A stretch of DNA of 64,000 bases from Clostridia bacterium (GCA_017415025.1 JAFQJH010000004.1:186001-250000); one strand, 5' to 3'; positions 8,558-17,270 are shown, numbered from the stretch's first letter. Notes: a model not told the origin generated them from the letters alone. Numbers and translations are program-made.

Positions 8558-8804
8558 TTGTATATCTCCTTTCATCGCCTTCAGAGAGATTTACCTCTCA
8601 ACCTAAAGAACAAAAACGGCAGACTATACCCCGAAAAGGTTATAATCTGCCGAAAAAGCGGAAAATTTATTTTTTTGTTATATTTTACAAAAACAATATA
8701 AAAATTTTTTATATTTTAAAAAAGAGCATTTGATATGAAAAAACGAGGAAAACGGAGAAAAAACGAGCTTGTAAAAGTTAAATTAAAAAATTGCAAAAAA
8801 GGTA
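8558..8804. other. A+T-rich intergenic leader between phage operon and rplM
   Basis: No gene is seen here. The stretch holds a terminator-like hairpin on the minus strand (8609-8652), a short GAGAG/CTCTC hairpin near 8584-8599, and long A/T runs from 8661 to 8800. A minus-strand promoter for the phage operon should lie here, but no convincing -35/-10 pair could be chosen among the A/T runs. Confidence 0.5.
8609..8652 (-). terminator. Terminator-like hairpin in the leader of the phage operon
   Basis: On the minus strand a 12-bp stem (CGGCAGATTATA / TATAGTCTGCCG, with one G-U pair) is followed by TTTTTGTTCTTT. The mismatch is a G-U wobble only when read from the minus strand, arguing that the minus-strand RNA is the functional form. 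It ends about 50 bases before the terS start. It either blocks read-through into the phage genes or acts as an attenuator. Confidence 0.65.
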
Positions 8805-8833
8805 TTGACTTATCATTTGCCTTATGTTAAACT
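8805..8833 (+). promoter_or_regulatory. Promoter of rplM-rpsI
   Basis: TTGACT (8805-8810), 17-base spacer, TAAACT (8828-8833), about 35 bases ahead of the rplM ATG. Confidence 0.7.
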
Positions 8834-8867
8834 ATCCGAGCATTAAAAATTATTTGGAGGTAAGTTT

Positions 8868-9296
8868 ATGTCAACTTATATGCCTAAGGCGAACGACATC
8901 GTTCGTAAGTGGTATGTGCTTGACGCAGCAGGCAAGCCGCTCGGTCGCGTAGCAACTGAAGCAGCAACACTCCTTCGCGGTAAGCATAAGCCCACATTCG
9001 CACCGCACGCAGACTGCGGCGACCACGTAATCGTTATCAACGCTGAGAAGGTAGTTCTCACAGGTAACAAGCTTGATCAGAAGAAGTATTTCCACCACAC
9101 AGGATATATCGGCCACATGAAGGAAGTTAAGTACAGCACACTTATGCGTACAAAGCCGACTTTCGCAATGGAAAAGGCTATCAAGGGTATGATTCCTGAC
9201 ACAACAATCGGCCGCGAGGCTCTTACAAGACTTCGCGTATATGCAGGTGCAGAGCATAAGCACGCTGCACAGAAGCCCGAAGAGTGGGCATTTTAA
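8868..9296 (+). CDS. rplM: 50S ribosomal protein L13
   Basis: 142 aa, the normal length. It opens with [25 protein letters not shown], and carries the conserved [19 protein letters not shown] and [18 protein letters not shown] segments of L13. L13 is an early assembly protein of the large ribosomal subunit and binds 23S rRNA. The ribosome site TTGGAGG precedes the ATG at 8868; a second in-frame ATG four codons on is possible. rpsI follows after 18 bases, the usual two-gene operon. Confidence 0.97.
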   Translation: MSTYMPKANDIVRKWYVLDAAGKPLGRVATEAATLLRGKHKPTFAPHADCGDHVIVINAEKVVLTGNKLDQKKYFHHTGYIGHMKEVKYSTLMRTKPTFAMEKAIKGMIPDTTIGREALTRLRVYAGAEHKHAAQKPEEWAF

Positions 9297-9314
9297 GAAG
9301 GGAGGCAATAAATA

Positions 9315-9713
9315 ATGTACGATTCAATTCCGTATTTCTACGGCACAGGCCGCAGAAAGAAGTCCGTTGCACGTGTTCGTGTATATGCAGGTACAGGTAA
9401 GGTTACAATCAACGACAGAGATATCAACGATTATTTCGGTCTTGAAACACTTAAGCTCATCGTTCGTCAGCCTCTCGAGTTGACAGGCACAACTGAAAAG
9501 TTCGACATCGTTTGCCGTGTAAACGGTGGTGGCGTAACAGGTCAGGCCGGTGCTATCCGTCACGGTCTTTCAAGAGCTCTCCTTCAGTATGACGAGGCTC
9601 TCCGCCCGGCACTCAAGAAGGCAGGCTTCCTCACTCGTGACCCGAGAATGAAGGAAAGAAAGAAGTACGGTCTCAAGGGCGCACGTCGTGCACCGCAGTT
9701 CTCAAAAAGATAA
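9315..9713 (+). CDS. rpsI: 30S ribosomal protein S9
   Basis: 132 aa. Typical S9: [20 protein letters not shown] near the start, [19 protein letters not shown] in the middle, and a basic C-terminal tail ([19 protein letters not shown]...QFSKR) that reaches the P-site tRNA. Ribosome site GGGAGG. It is co-transcribed with rplM and closed by a strong terminator. Confidence 0.97.
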   Translation: MYDSIPYFYGTGRRKKSVARVRVYAGTGKVTINDRDINDYFGLETLKLIVRQPLELTGTTEKFDIVCRVNGGGVTGQAGAIRHGLSRALLQYDEALRPALKKAGFLTRDPRMKERKKYGLKGARRAPQFSKR

Positions 9714-9737
9714 TCTGTCCCGAACGGGATTATCAGC

Positions 9738-9776
9738 CCCCTTGGAATCATCCCGATTCCAAGGGTATTTTCTTTG
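9738..9776 (+). terminator. Terminator of rplM-rpsI
   Basis: Stem CCCTTGGAA / TTCCAAGGG (9738-9746 with 9757-9765) followed by TATTTTCTTT. Confidence 0.88.
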
Positions 9777-9808
9777 TACTATCAATAATAAACACGGGAG
9801 ATGTTTTT

Positions 9809-10666
9809 ATGACTGCTACGTTTGGTACGATTTATGTTATTTTTAAAAAGTGCGTAACATTGATTTCTGCAATAATGCTGCTTATTGTCGGTGCTGACGA
9901 AAAGAATACCCCTGCACCGGTAGGGGCTGATATTATCGCAAAGACCACCTATGTTTTGTATGATTATCACATGACCTCACAGGGTGTTACGAACGACGGC
10001 GAATATTTCTATTTCAGCGGCAAAAAGAATCTCGGCAAGGCTGACGTTGAAACGGGTGAGATTTTTCTCATTACCACAAACGCAATACCCGATGAGCTTG
10101 AAGATATGGGTTATGACCACATCGGCGGATTGAGTTATCACGACGGAATTGTCTATGCCGCTGTAGAGGATGGCCCCGGTTACGAGCGTTCGTGCATTGT
10201 CCTCTACGATGCCGAAACGCTTAAATATACAGGTCAGTATTATCCTCTTCCCTACGACCTTCACAAGGAAGGTGTGCCGTGGTGTGCGGTAGATGTTGAG
10301 AAGAATTACATCTACACCGCAGAATGGACAAACGCAACCGTTCTCAATGTTTTCGAACTTGATACTTTGGAGCTTGTTAAAACAATTCCTCTTTCACAGC
10401 CCGTAGACAGAGTTCAGGGAGCCGAAATGTTTGACGGAAAGCTCTATATGTCCTGCGATGAACTTGACGGCAACAAACACATTTACTGTGTTGATGTTGA
10501 AACAGGTCTCGTTCAGGTGGCATTCACAAGAAATGTCGGTGCAGATATTGAGGCGGAAGGTATGACGATTTATGCCGACGAAAACGGCGAACCTGTTTTC
10601 TGCGTACTTGACAGAGGCGCACGCCGCCGAAGCTCTAACCTCACAAGATATATGCTCGCAGAGTAA
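9809..10666 (+). CDS. Predicted beta-propeller protein with N-terminal membrane segment
   Basis: 285 aa, function unknown. After a hydrophobic stretch at residues 8-27 (probable membrane anchor or signal) the body consists of repeated blocks of the kind YHDGIVYAAVE, LYDAETLKYTG, FDGKLYMSCDELDGNKHIYCVDVETG, which look like blades of a YncE/SMP-30-like beta-propeller. No enzyme motif is visible. Start ATG 9809 follows GGGAG by 8 bases. It stands alone between two terminators. Confidence 0.6.
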   Translation: MTATFGTIYVIFKKCVTLISAIMLLIVGADEKNTPAPVGADIIAKTTYVLYDYHMTSQGVTNDGEYFYFSGKKNLGKADVETGEIFLITTNAIPDELEDMGYDHIGGLSYHDGIVYAAVEDGPGYERSCIVLYDAETLKYTGQYYPLPYDLHKEGVPWCAVDVEKNYIYTAEWTNATVLNVFELDTLELVKTIPLSQPVDRVQGAEMFDGKLYMSCDELDGNKHIYCVDVETGLVQVAFTRNVGADIEAEGMTIYADENGEPVFCVLDRGARRRSSNLTRYMLAE

Positions 10667-10697
10667 CTTAAAAGACAACAGACTTATCTTGCATTAC

Positions 10698-10735
10698 AGC
10701 TCGTTGGCTTCGGTCAACGGGCTTTTTGTTTTATA
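10698..10735 (+). terminator. Terminator after the beta-propeller gene
   Basis: Stem AGCTCGTTG / CAACGGGCT (with G-U pairs) around GCTTCGGT, then TTTTTGTTTTAT. Confidence 0.8.
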
Positions 10736-10814
10736 CAAAATTATAAATTGTCTATTTTAATTGCTTTGAATTTATTTTATAATTTGATAATAAATTATCA
10801 AGGCGGTGTTTAGC

Positions 10815-11144
10815 TTGGAGCTGGTAATCGTTCAGTTGATTACGGGTATCGTTCTTTCTGTCTTCGGCTTTTTGCAGATGACGGGTTACATCAATGCCGT
10901 CCGCGTCCGCCCCAAGCGCGGTGTCACTCCGCACGAAATCAAAAAGCTTCAGTCACTTGTCGGCAGAGGGATTCTGTTTGTCGGTTTTTCATTTTTGTTT
11001 ATGGGTGCGTTTCTTCTCGTAGCACTGATATTAAAAAACAACCTCTTTTTTATTCTTGGTCTTGCTTCATTGCTCCTTTTCCTTCTGGCGGGCGGTCTGA
11101 CATTTTTCCTCTCTTTCTGGAAATATAGCAGAAACAAATACTAG
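10815..11144 (+). CDS. Small integral membrane protein, unknown function
   Basis: 109 aa from a TTG at 10815, chosen because AAGGCGGTG ends 6 bases upstream; an in-frame GTG at 10806 lies inside that site. The protein has an N-terminal membrane segment (VIVQLITGIVLSVFGFLQMTG), a basic loop (RVRPKRGVTPHEIKKLQ) and two further membrane segments near residues 50-95. Three helices with a positive cytoplasmic loop; no family recognised. Confidence 0.6.
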   Translation: MELVIVQLITGIVLSVFGFLQMTGYINAVRVRPKRGVTPHEIKKLQSLVGRGILFVGFSFLFMGAFLLVALILKNNLFFILGLASLLLFLLAGGLTFFLSFWKYSRNKY

Positions 11145-11151
11145 CATATAT

Positions 11152-11182
11152 GGGTGTCCTTATGACACCCGTTACTTTTATA
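11152..11182 (+). terminator. Probable terminator
   Basis: Perfect 7-bp stem GGGTGTC / GACACCC (11152-11158 with 11164-11170), followed by GTTACTTTTATA, a weak U-tract. Confidence 0.6.
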
Positions 11183-11266
11183 CAAATATCTTTACTATTT
11201 CGCGCACAAGTGTTATTATTTACATATACTGATTACAGAACAGTTCTTTGAAAGAAGGCTATCCCT

Positions 11267-12022
11267 ATGCAAATGGTTCTTTTAACCGCGCTCGGTGTCG
11301 GCGGAGCGACGGTAATCGGTGCAATCATCGGTTTTATTTTCAAAAACATATCTCATAAGTTCAGCGACATTGTCCTCTCCTTCGCGGCAGGCGTTATGCT
11401 TGCGGCGGCTGTTATCGGACTCATACTCCCCTCCCTTGATTACGGCGGAAAATTCGGTATCGTAACAACCGTTCTCGGCATTTTTGCAGGCGCACTCTGT
11501 CTTAATTTCATCGACAGGCTCGTTCCGCATCTGCACAAAATGGTCGGCACGGAAATTGAAGAGCACAACGGCAATGAAAAGCTCAGTAAGGTTCTTCTTT
11601 TTGTTATGGCAATCGCTATCCATAATCTGCCCGAGGGTATTGCCGCAGGTGTCGGCTTCGGCTCGGGCAACACAAACGAGGCTTTGCTTATCGCAGGAGG
11701 AATTGCTCTGCAAAACGTTCCCGAGGGTATGGTTATCATCGGCCCGATGCTCGCGGCGGGTATCACACCGCGCAAAACCTTTATCTGTGCGATGATAACG
11801 GGACTTATTGAGGTTGTCGGCACACTGCTCGGCTATTTCGCGGTAAGTCTTGCTTCGGCAATTCTCCCCTTCGCCCTTGCATTTGCAGGCGGAACAATGC
11901 TCTACGTTATCAGCGATGAAATGATACCCGAAACCCACGCCCACGGCTCGGAGCGCGGTGCAACCTACGCTTTGCTCGTCGGCTTCTGCGTGATGCTCGT
12001 TTCGGATGTCCTGCTGGGATGA
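11267..12022 (+). CDS. ZIP-family divalent metal transporter
   Basis: 251 aa with about eight membrane segments. The two signature helices of ZIP transporters are present: HNLPEGIAAGVGFG (about residues 121-134) and QNVPEGMVIIGPM (about 148-160), whose His, Asn, Pro and Glu residues line the binuclear metal site. A His-containing variable loop (EIEEHNGNEK) lies between helices 3 and 4. It should import zinc or other divalent cations (ZupT/GufA-like). The start is ATG 11267. A possible promoter TTTACT-17-TATTAT is at 11191-11219. Monocistronic. Confidence 0.88.
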   Translation: MQMVLLTALGVGGATVIGAIIGFIFKNISHKFSDIVLSFAAGVMLAAAVIGLILPSLDYGGKFGIVTTVLGIFAGALCLNFIDRLVPHLHKMVGTEIEEHNGNEKLSKVLLFVMAIAIHNLPEGIAAGVGFGSGNTNEALLIAGGIALQNVPEGMVIIGPMLAAGITPRKTFICAMITGLIEVVGTLLGYFAVSLASAILPFALAFAGGTMLYVISDEMIPETHAHGSERGATYALLVGFCVMLVSDVLLG

Positions 12023-12046
12023 GCAAAAATATATCGGCAAAATCAA

Positions 12047-12083
12047 AAAACAGTATTGAGTTTTTACGCTCAATACTGTTTTC
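12047..12083. terminator. Bidirectional terminator between ZIP and PHP genes
   Basis: 14-bp stem AAAACAGTATTGAG / CTCAATACTGTTTT with T-rich flanks on both strands, between convergent genes. Confidence 0.85.
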
Positions 12084-12092
12084 GTTTTATTA

Positions 12093-13019
12093 TCAATCTT
12101 CAAAGAAAATCGGGTTTGTCCAGGCGCGCTTGCCGTCCTTATCTATGATGCAGGCGCGTATGTATTTATAATTTTCGGGATCGATATCCGTTTCCGCGTG
12201 AGAAATCTGTCCGCCCTCGTTAAAATAAATCTCTGTCGGGTGGCAGTCGCTGTAAAAATAAATCTTCTCGCACGGCTCGCAATCAAGATAGATATAACCG
12301 TCCTTGAAATAGAAATCATTGATAACAGGACCGCAGGAAGAGTAGAATCTGCCCTCTTTGATAGCTTCAAGGATTGATTTTACATTATTCTCCGCATTGA
12401 CCATTACCCAACCCTTGCAATGGTGCTGAGGCTGGTGTCCGTCATCCGTCGCAACACCCCAGAGGCGGATGCCCTGACCGAGCAGGTCATCCCAATAAAG
12501 AGCGTTTGTATCCATATAGTTTTCGTCCGCACCGCCCGAATTCCAGATTTCCATTGCAACGTTGCCCTTGAGCTTATCGAAATATCTCGGCGGCGTTGAG
12601 CTCCATTCGGGGTGACAGTAGATTGTAATATTATTTTTTGAATGAATTTCATCAAGATACGGCTGATATTCGAACTGGTCTCTCGCCGTGCCGTTCGGCA
12701 ATCTTTCGTCCTGCTTATAGCCGTTGGTTTCATCATCAGGGCCGAGGCAGACGTGGTGGAAGGTTCGGAAGCCCTTGATTCGCTCAAATGTATTGTCAAC
12801 CTCCATACCGGGAATAATGGTCAGCTCAACGTCCTCGGCATAGCTTTTATAATTGTATATGTTATGGTCGGTAATTGCCAGAAAATCGTAGCCGTTTGCC
12901 TTATGAAGACGGATAACATCCTCGGGTGTCACCTTTCCGTCAGAGCGTGTTGTGTGACAATGTAGAGCTCCCTTGAGATGCTTATTTTCTCCGATAAAAG
13001 CCTGCTGTCTGATTAACAT
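12093..13019 (-). CDS. PHP-domain metal-dependent phosphoesterase
   Basis: 308 aa; ATG at 13019 chosen because AAGGAGG lies 8 bases upstream (an in-frame ATG at 13058 has none). It carries the PHP metal-ligand motifs: LHCHTTRSDG (motif I), ITDHNIYN (motif II), IPGMEVDN, IYCHPEWS (motif III) and GVATDDGHQP (motif IV). Such proteins are hydrolases with a bi- or trinuclear metal centre; the substrate (phosphoester, possibly nucleotide or polysaccharide-linked phosphate) cannot be read from the sequence. A C-terminal beta-domain of ~90 residues follows. No signal peptide. Confidence 0.82.
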   Translation of the reverse strand: MLIRQQAFIGENKHLKGALHCHTTRSDGKVTPEDVIRLHKANGYDFLAITDHNIYNYKSYAEDVELTIIPGMEVDNTFERIKGFRTFHHVCLGPDDETNGYKQDERLPNGTARDQFEYQPYLDEIHSKNNITIYCHPEWSSTPPRYFDKLKGNVAMEIWNSGGADENYMDTNALYWDDLLGQGIRLWGVATDDGHQPQHHCKGWVMVNAENNVKSILEAIKEGRFYSSCGPVINDFYFKDGYIYLDCEPCEKIYFYSDCHPTEIYFNEGGQISHAETDIDPENYKYIRACIIDKDGKRAWTNPIFFED

Positions 13020-13087
13020 AATATCATCCTCCTTGCTTTTGATTATATCAAACCCCAAAATCTATTTCAATTATTTTTTCTATTTAC

Positions 13088-13116
13088 TTGCCAATTCGGA
13101 AAATTTCGTGTATACT
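13088..13116 (+). promoter_or_regulatory. Promoter of the metallophosphoesterase gene
   Basis: TTGCCA (13088-13093), 17-base spacer, TATACT (13111-13116). Confidence 0.7.
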
Positions 13117-13148
13117 GTTTCCAAATTAACAAAAAGGCAGGGCTTTTT

Positions 13149-14099
13149 ATGACACAGATTATTTCATTTATTATGGCTCTTATCTACACTCTTATCCCGT
13201 TTGTGAACTACTCACCGAAGAGTGATGATATTCTTCTCAACGTTTCAATCATCTCCGATACGCATCTTGACGACCGTTTCCCCGGCGGTAAGCTTAACCT
13301 CAAAAAGGGTCTTCAGGATATGAACAGAATGAAGGCGGATAACGATGCAGTTGTTGTCGTAGGCGACCTTACAAACTACGGTGACGAGGCTTCCGTCGAG
13401 TGCTTTTACGAGCTTATGGAAAAGCATTGCGAGGTTCCTGCGGAAAGCTGGGTTGTTGCAACAGGTAACCACGAAATCGGACATCCCGAGGAATTTACCA
13501 ACGAGGAAGCAAGACAGAATTTTGTTAAGTACCACAACGAATACACGGGTCAGGGAATCGAAAACGCATATTACAGCGTTGATGTTGACGGCTATACCTT
13601 CGTTGTGCTCTGTGATCAGAGCGAAGACAACTGGGACAGCTGTGACATTTACGAGGATCAGCTCGCATTCCTTGATGCCGAGCTTGCAAGAGGTACTGCA
13701 GAAGGCAAGCCCGCATTTGTCATCTGCCACGTTCCCGTTGAAGGCGTAAACGGACAGGAAGTTATCTATGAGGACGGCGGACTTGACCCCGAATATTCCG
13801 AGGCTGTAAAAGGAATTATGGAAAAGTATGAAAACATCTTTTTCATCAGCGGTCACGTTCATACGGGCATCAACGGCTATATCTCCGAGGAGCTTTTCGA
13901 CATCTCCTGCGTTGAAGAATATAACGGCGTAACCTACGTCAATCTTCCGACCTACGGCATTGTCAACCGCTACGGTATTCCGTGGAACGGTATGGGCTTC
14001 CAGATGGAGGTTTATGAGGATGAGGTTATTTTCCGTGCAAGAAAATTCAACACCTCAAGATGGTACGGCTTCTACGAGTTCGAGATTCCTCTTGTATAA
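13149..14099 (+). CDS. Calcineurin-like metallophosphoesterase, probably exported
   Basis: 316 aa. A hydrophobic N-terminus (TQIISFIMALIYTLIPF) suggests export or membrane anchoring. The five metallophosphoesterase motifs are all present: ISDTHLD, VVGDLTNYGD, TGNHE, VICHVP and SGHVHTG, so the binuclear metal site is complete. The substrate is unknown; relatives hydrolyse cyclic nucleotides, phospholipids or nucleotides. It is flanked by its own promoter and terminator. Confidence 0.88.
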   Translation: MTQIISFIMALIYTLIPFVNYSPKSDDILLNVSIISDTHLDDRFPGGKLNLKKGLQDMNRMKADNDAVVVVGDLTNYGDEASVECFYELMEKHCEVPAESWVVATGNHEIGHPEEFTNEEARQNFVKYHNEYTGQGIENAYYSVDVDGYTFVVLCDQSEDNWDSCDIYEDQLAFLDAELARGTAEGKPAFVICHVPVEGVNGQEVIYEDGGLDPEYSEAVKGIMEKYENIFFISGHVHTGINGYISEELFDISCVEEYNGVTYVNLPTYGIVNRYGIPWNGMGFQMEVYEDEVIFRARKFNTSRWYGFYEFEIPLV

Positions 14100-14115
14100 A
14101 ACCGATAAAATATTC

Positions 14116-14147
14116 AAGGCTTACGTTTTTTCGTAAGCCTTTTTTCC
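14116..14147 (+). terminator. Terminator after the metallophosphoesterase
   Basis: Perfect 10-bp stem AAGGCTTACG / CGTAAGCCTT followed by TTTTT. Confidence 0.9.
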
Positions 14148-14150
14148 ATA

Positions 14151-14179
14151 TTGTCTTGCTTGATGATTTGTGATAAAAT
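14151..14179 (+). promoter_or_regulatory. Promoter of the GH29 fucosidase gene
   Basis: TTGTCT (14151-14156), 17-base spacer, TAAAAT (14174-14179). Confidence 0.65.
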
Positions 14180-14202
14180 GTCCTGAAAGAGAGGGATTTA
14201 CT

Positions 14203-15906
14203 ATGGATATATTGAATCAAAAATTTGAAAAGCTCGGCTTGCATCCTGCAAAGGTTGCACCCACGGCACGTCAGGTTGAGTGGATGCGACGCGAAAAAAT
14301 GATATTTTTCCACTTTGGTATGAACACCTTTACCGATATGGAATGGGGCGACGGCACTGAAAGTCCGACCGTTTTCAATCCGACAAAGCTCGATTGCAGA
14401 CAATGGATAAAAACAGTTAAAGATGCAGGCTTCACAACCGCCATACTGACCGCGAAGCATCACGACGGATTCTGCCTCTGGCCGAGCAAATATACCGAGC
14501 ACAGTATCAAAAACTCACCGTACAAGGACGGAAACGGAGATATCGTCAGGGAGTTTACCGATGCATGTGCGGAATTCGGCATAAAAGCAGGCATCTACCT
14601 TTCCCCGTGGGACAGACACGAAAAAACGTGGGGCAAGGCTGAATACAACGACTTTTACACAAATCAGCTCACCGAGCTTCTCACCAACTACGGCAAGATA
14701 TGGGAGGTATGGTGGGACGGTTCCCAAAGCAAAAACGTAAAATATGATTGGAAAAGATATGCCGATACCATACGTTCACTGCAACCCGATGCTGTCATCT
14801 TCGGCACACTCGGTGCAGAACCATACGTTGAGGCTCGCTGGGTCGGCAATGAAAGCGGCTTTGCAGGTGATCCCTGCTGGTCAACTATTGATTCCGAAAC
14901 AATAATTAATGAAACAACAAGTGAACTTAACAGCGGCAAGCTTGACGGCAACCGTTTTCTTCCCGCAGAGGCTGACGTTTCTATCCGACCGGGCTGGTTT
15001 TATCACGCAGAGCAGGACAACGAAGTGCGTGATGTTTCCAACCTGCTTAAGCTCTGGTTTTTATCCTGCGGAAGAAACGCAAGCATACTGCTTAACCTGC
15101 CGCCCGACAGACGCGGTCTCGTTCACGAAAACGATGTTAAAAATCTGCTTGAATTTAACAAAGTACTCTCCGAAACGCTAAACAACAACCTCGCAAAATG
15201 TGCAGAAATCTCCGCTGACAGCGTAAGAGATACCTGCTGTTCTGCGGAGAATATTCTGACTGATGACATAAACGAGTTTTACACATCTACTGAAGATTGT
15301 AAAACACCCGAAATTGTACTTACATTCAAAAACCCCATAGAATTCAACGCCTTCATTTTACAGGAGATTGTTGAGCTTGGTCACAGAGTTACCGAATACG
15401 AGGTATCTGCTTTTACTGACAGCAAATGGAAAGTGCTTTACAGCGGCGAATGTATCGGTTATCGCAGTGCCCGGCATTTTACAACAGTCATAGCCGACAA
15501 AGTTAAAATCAAAATCAATTCAGCACTTGCTTCGCCCGTTCTGCGCTTCTTCGGACTTTACAGATTTGACGAAAATCTTTTACTTGACAAGGAATATGCA
15601 TTAAGCGACGAAAACATTCTCAACAGCAAAACTGCTGTTGTAAAGCGCGACGGTAATGAATTTGACATTCATCTTGGCGGAATCATTCCGTTCAATCTTA
15701 TTACTATCGGGTCAAGCGCAGAAAAAGACGTGGAAATTTCTTTATTTAACGGTTTTGATTTTGAGCCGTGCAAAGCGCCTATCCGTTATACTGACGGTGT
15801 TACAAGTGCGGAATTTGATAAACCGATCGGCTGGTGTTACAGAATCAGAGTCTCCTTTAAAGACACCGTGCCTGACAGCGTAAATTTAGGAGTATACCTC
15901 AAATAA
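14203..15906 (+). CDS. GH29 alpha-L-fucosidase, intracellular
   Basis: 567 aa from ATG 14203 (preceded by GAGAGGGA); an upstream in-frame ATG at 14170 overlaps the promoter. GH29 landmarks are seen in order: HFGMNTFTDMEWG, AGFTTAILTAKHHDGFCLW, GIYLSPWDRHE, and EVWWDGS with the Asp nucleophile (about residue 180). The C-terminal ~220 residues form beta-rich domains, probably one galactose-binding-like. There is no signal peptide, so it likely hydrolyses imported fucosylated oligosaccharides such as mucin or milk glycan fragments. The acid/base residue of GH29 is not conserved in sequence and cannot be named. Confidence 0.85.
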   Translation: MDILNQKFEKLGLHPAKVAPTARQVEWMRREKMIFFHFGMNTFTDMEWGDGTESPTVFNPTKLDCRQWIKTVKDAGFTTAILTAKHHDGFCLWPSKYTEHSIKNSPYKDGNGDIVREFTDACAEFGIKAGIYLSPWDRHEKTWGKAEYNDFYTNQLTELLTNYGKIWEVWWDGSQSKNVKYDWKRYADTIRSLQPDAVIFGTLGAEPYVEARWVGNESGFAGDPCWSTIDSETIINETTSELNSGKLDGNRFLPAEADVSIRPGWFYHAEQDNEVRDVSNLLKLWFLSCGRNASILLNLPPDRRGLVHENDVKNLLEFNKVLSETLNNNLAKCAEISADSVRDTCCSAENILTDDINEFYTSTEDCKTPEIVLTFKNPIEFNAFILQEIVELGHRVTEYEVSAFTDSKWKVLYSGECIGYRSARHFTTVIADKVKIKINSALASPVLRFFGLYRFDENLLLDKEYALSDENILNSKTAVVKRDGNEFDIHLGGIIPFNLITIGSSAEKDVEISLFNGFDFEPCKAPIRYTDGVTSAEFDKPIGWCYRIRVSFKDTVPDSVNLGVYLK

Positions 15907-15908
15907 AA

Positions 15909-15946
15909 ATAGAGAGCGTTCACAGCGAACGCTCTCTATTTTATTT
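15909..15946. terminator. Bidirectional terminator between GH29 and GH43 genes
   Basis: Stem AGAGAGCGTTC / GAACGCTCTCT with T-rich flanks on both sides, between convergent genes. Confidence 0.85.
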
Positions 15947-16981
15947 AAAGATAAAGGTTTTTAAGATAAAGAAATATGCACTGTATATTGCCTTACGGAA
16001 TGCATCCCATACACATCCGAGGAATTCCTTTTCCTCAATCTGCAGGAAATTGCCCATATCCTCCATTTCGAAGAACTCAACGTGCTCGAAGGTATCTTCT
16101 GTTGCTCCGTTAGGAGAATGAAGTGCCATCATCAGCCTGCCGTCAAAAGTCTCGAAGAGCATCGCGTGTCCGCCGTCCGGCTGAGTTTTTGTGCGCTTGT
16201 AGATAGCCTGAGTATGCTGAATCCAATTGCCGTCCGGCTGACCGTTATCCGACACCGCCATTCCGACAGCGTACCCGCCCGAGCGTGCGCTGTTCGACCA
16301 CAGCATAACAAGTCTTCCCTTTGAGGTTTTATAAACAAACGGGCCGTCAGTAATGTTACCTTTTGTCCAGATATGCTTATTGGCTCTGAAAATCATTTTC
16401 GGTTCGGAGACAAAATGCGTGAGGTCTTCGCTCAGCTTTGCGACCGCCATTTCACCGCAGTTATCATGGGTTGAAGTCCACTCGTTGACGTAAATCATCC
16501 AGGGCTGACCGTTATCGTCAACATAGAGAGTACCGTCAATACAATCAATATCCTTCGGCGTAGCGTGACCGTCAGAAATGAGTTCAAAGGGTCCTGTGGG
16601 AGAATCGGATTTAAAAACCGCCGTACCTCTCTTTTCAGAAAGGCGGGAACGGTATGTAGCAAAAAGATAAAAGCTTCCCTTATAGTAATGACACTCGGGT
16701 GCCCAATAATCCGCATAGCCGTCGAAGCCCTCCGACGGAGAGAAAATCTGAATTCTTTCCGACCAGTTTTCGAGGTCCTCGCTGACAACACAGCCGTAGC
16801 CCTCACCCTGACTCAGGCACGTTCCGTACATATAATACTTGCCGTCATACGCCAGCACAAACGGGTCGCGGATGTGCAAATCTTCACGCTTGACGGGGTA
16901 TTCCCCCTGCGCCGATACAGGCAAACAGAAGCAACAAAGAAGCGTTGCAAGCACAAGAACGAGTGAAATTACTTTTTTCAT
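15941..16981 (-). CDS. Secreted GH43-like glycoside hydrolase
   Basis: 346 aa. A signal peptide is clear (MKKVISLVLVLATLLCCFCL...VSA). The five-bladed propeller features of GH43 follow: HIRDPFVLAYDGKYYMYG with the catalytic base Asp (about residue 40), YADYWAPECHYYKGSFYLF, and KDIDCIDGTLYVDDNG for the pKa-modulating Asp. At the usual general-acid Glu position the sequence is ITDGPFVYK, with Asp; then LVMLWSNSARSGGYAVGMA and GGHAMLFETFDGRLMMALHSPN. Likely an arabinosidase/xylosidase-like enzyme acting on plant polysaccharides, substrate uncertain. A short hydrophobic C-terminus (SAYFFILKTFIF) may hold it to the membrane. Confidence 0.82.
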   Translation of the reverse strand: MKKVISLVLVLATLLCCFCLPVSAQGEYPVKREDLHIRDPFVLAYDGKYYMYGTCLSQGEGYGCVVSEDLENWSERIQIFSPSEGFDGYADYWAPECHYYKGSFYLFATYRSRLSEKRGTAVFKSDSPTGPFELISDGHATPKDIDCIDGTLYVDDNGQPWMIYVNEWTSTHDNCGEMAVAKLSEDLTHFVSEPKMIFRANKHIWTKGNITDGPFVYKTSKGRLVMLWSNSARSGGYAVGMAVSDNGQPDGNWIQHTQAIYKRTKTQPDGGHAMLFETFDGRLMMALHSPNGATEDTFEHVEFFEMEDMGNFLQIEEKEFLGCVWDAFRKAIYSAYFFILKTFIFK

Positions 16982-17075
16982 AAAATCAACTCCCGAGGAT
17001 GTTATATGTTCATTTTAGCATATATTATATGTAATTTCAATTCATTGTTAAAATCAAATAATTTTCAAAATATAC

Positions 17076-17104
17076 TTGATTTTTCTTACAGAGTTGGTTA
17101 TAAT
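17076..17104 (+). promoter_or_regulatory. Promoter of tRNA-Ser
   Basis: TTGATT (17076-17081), 17-base spacer, consensus TATAAT (17099-17104), 22 bases ahead of the tRNA. Confidence 0.8.
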
Positions 17105-17126
17105 AGTTAGGCTATCAATCAAATAC

Positions 17127-17218
17127 GGAGAGTTGTCCGAGCTGGCCGAAGGAGCACGATTGGAAATCGTGTAACAGCCATAAACTGTTCGAGGGTTCGA
17201 ATCCCTTGCTCTCCGCCA
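17127..17218 (+). tRNA. tRNA-Ser (anticodon GGA)
   Basis: 92 bases including an encoded CCA. Acceptor stem GGAGAGT pairs with GCTCTCC (one G-U); the anticodon stem CACGA/TCGTG encloses TTGGAAA with anticodon GGA, reading UCC/UCU. A long variable arm (TAACAGCCATAAACTGTT) marks it as a class II tRNA, and the T-arm is GAGGGTTCGAATCCCTT. It is followed by a terminator and by repeats derived from its own 3' end. Confidence 0.96.
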
Positions 17219-17220
17219 AA

Positions 17221-17257
17221 AATATGAGAGTCGCATTTTGCGGCTCTTATATTTTTT
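17221..17257 (+). terminator. Terminator of tRNA-Ser
   Basis: Stem ATATGAGAGTCGC / GCGGCTCTTATAT (one G-U pair) with a TTTT loop, followed by TTTTTTGTG. Confidence 0.88.
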
Positions 17258-17270
17258 GTGTAAAAATTAA

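Noticed and set aside
11282..12103. Long minus-strand frame opposite the ZIP transporter
   Set aside because: Antisense shadow: composition is Cys/His/Arg-rich without family motifs, while the plus strand encodes a clear transporter.
17054..17236. Minus-strand open frame across the tRNA-Ser
   Set aside because: It is the familiar false frame antisense to a serine tRNA (ARDSNPR pattern); no ribosome site.
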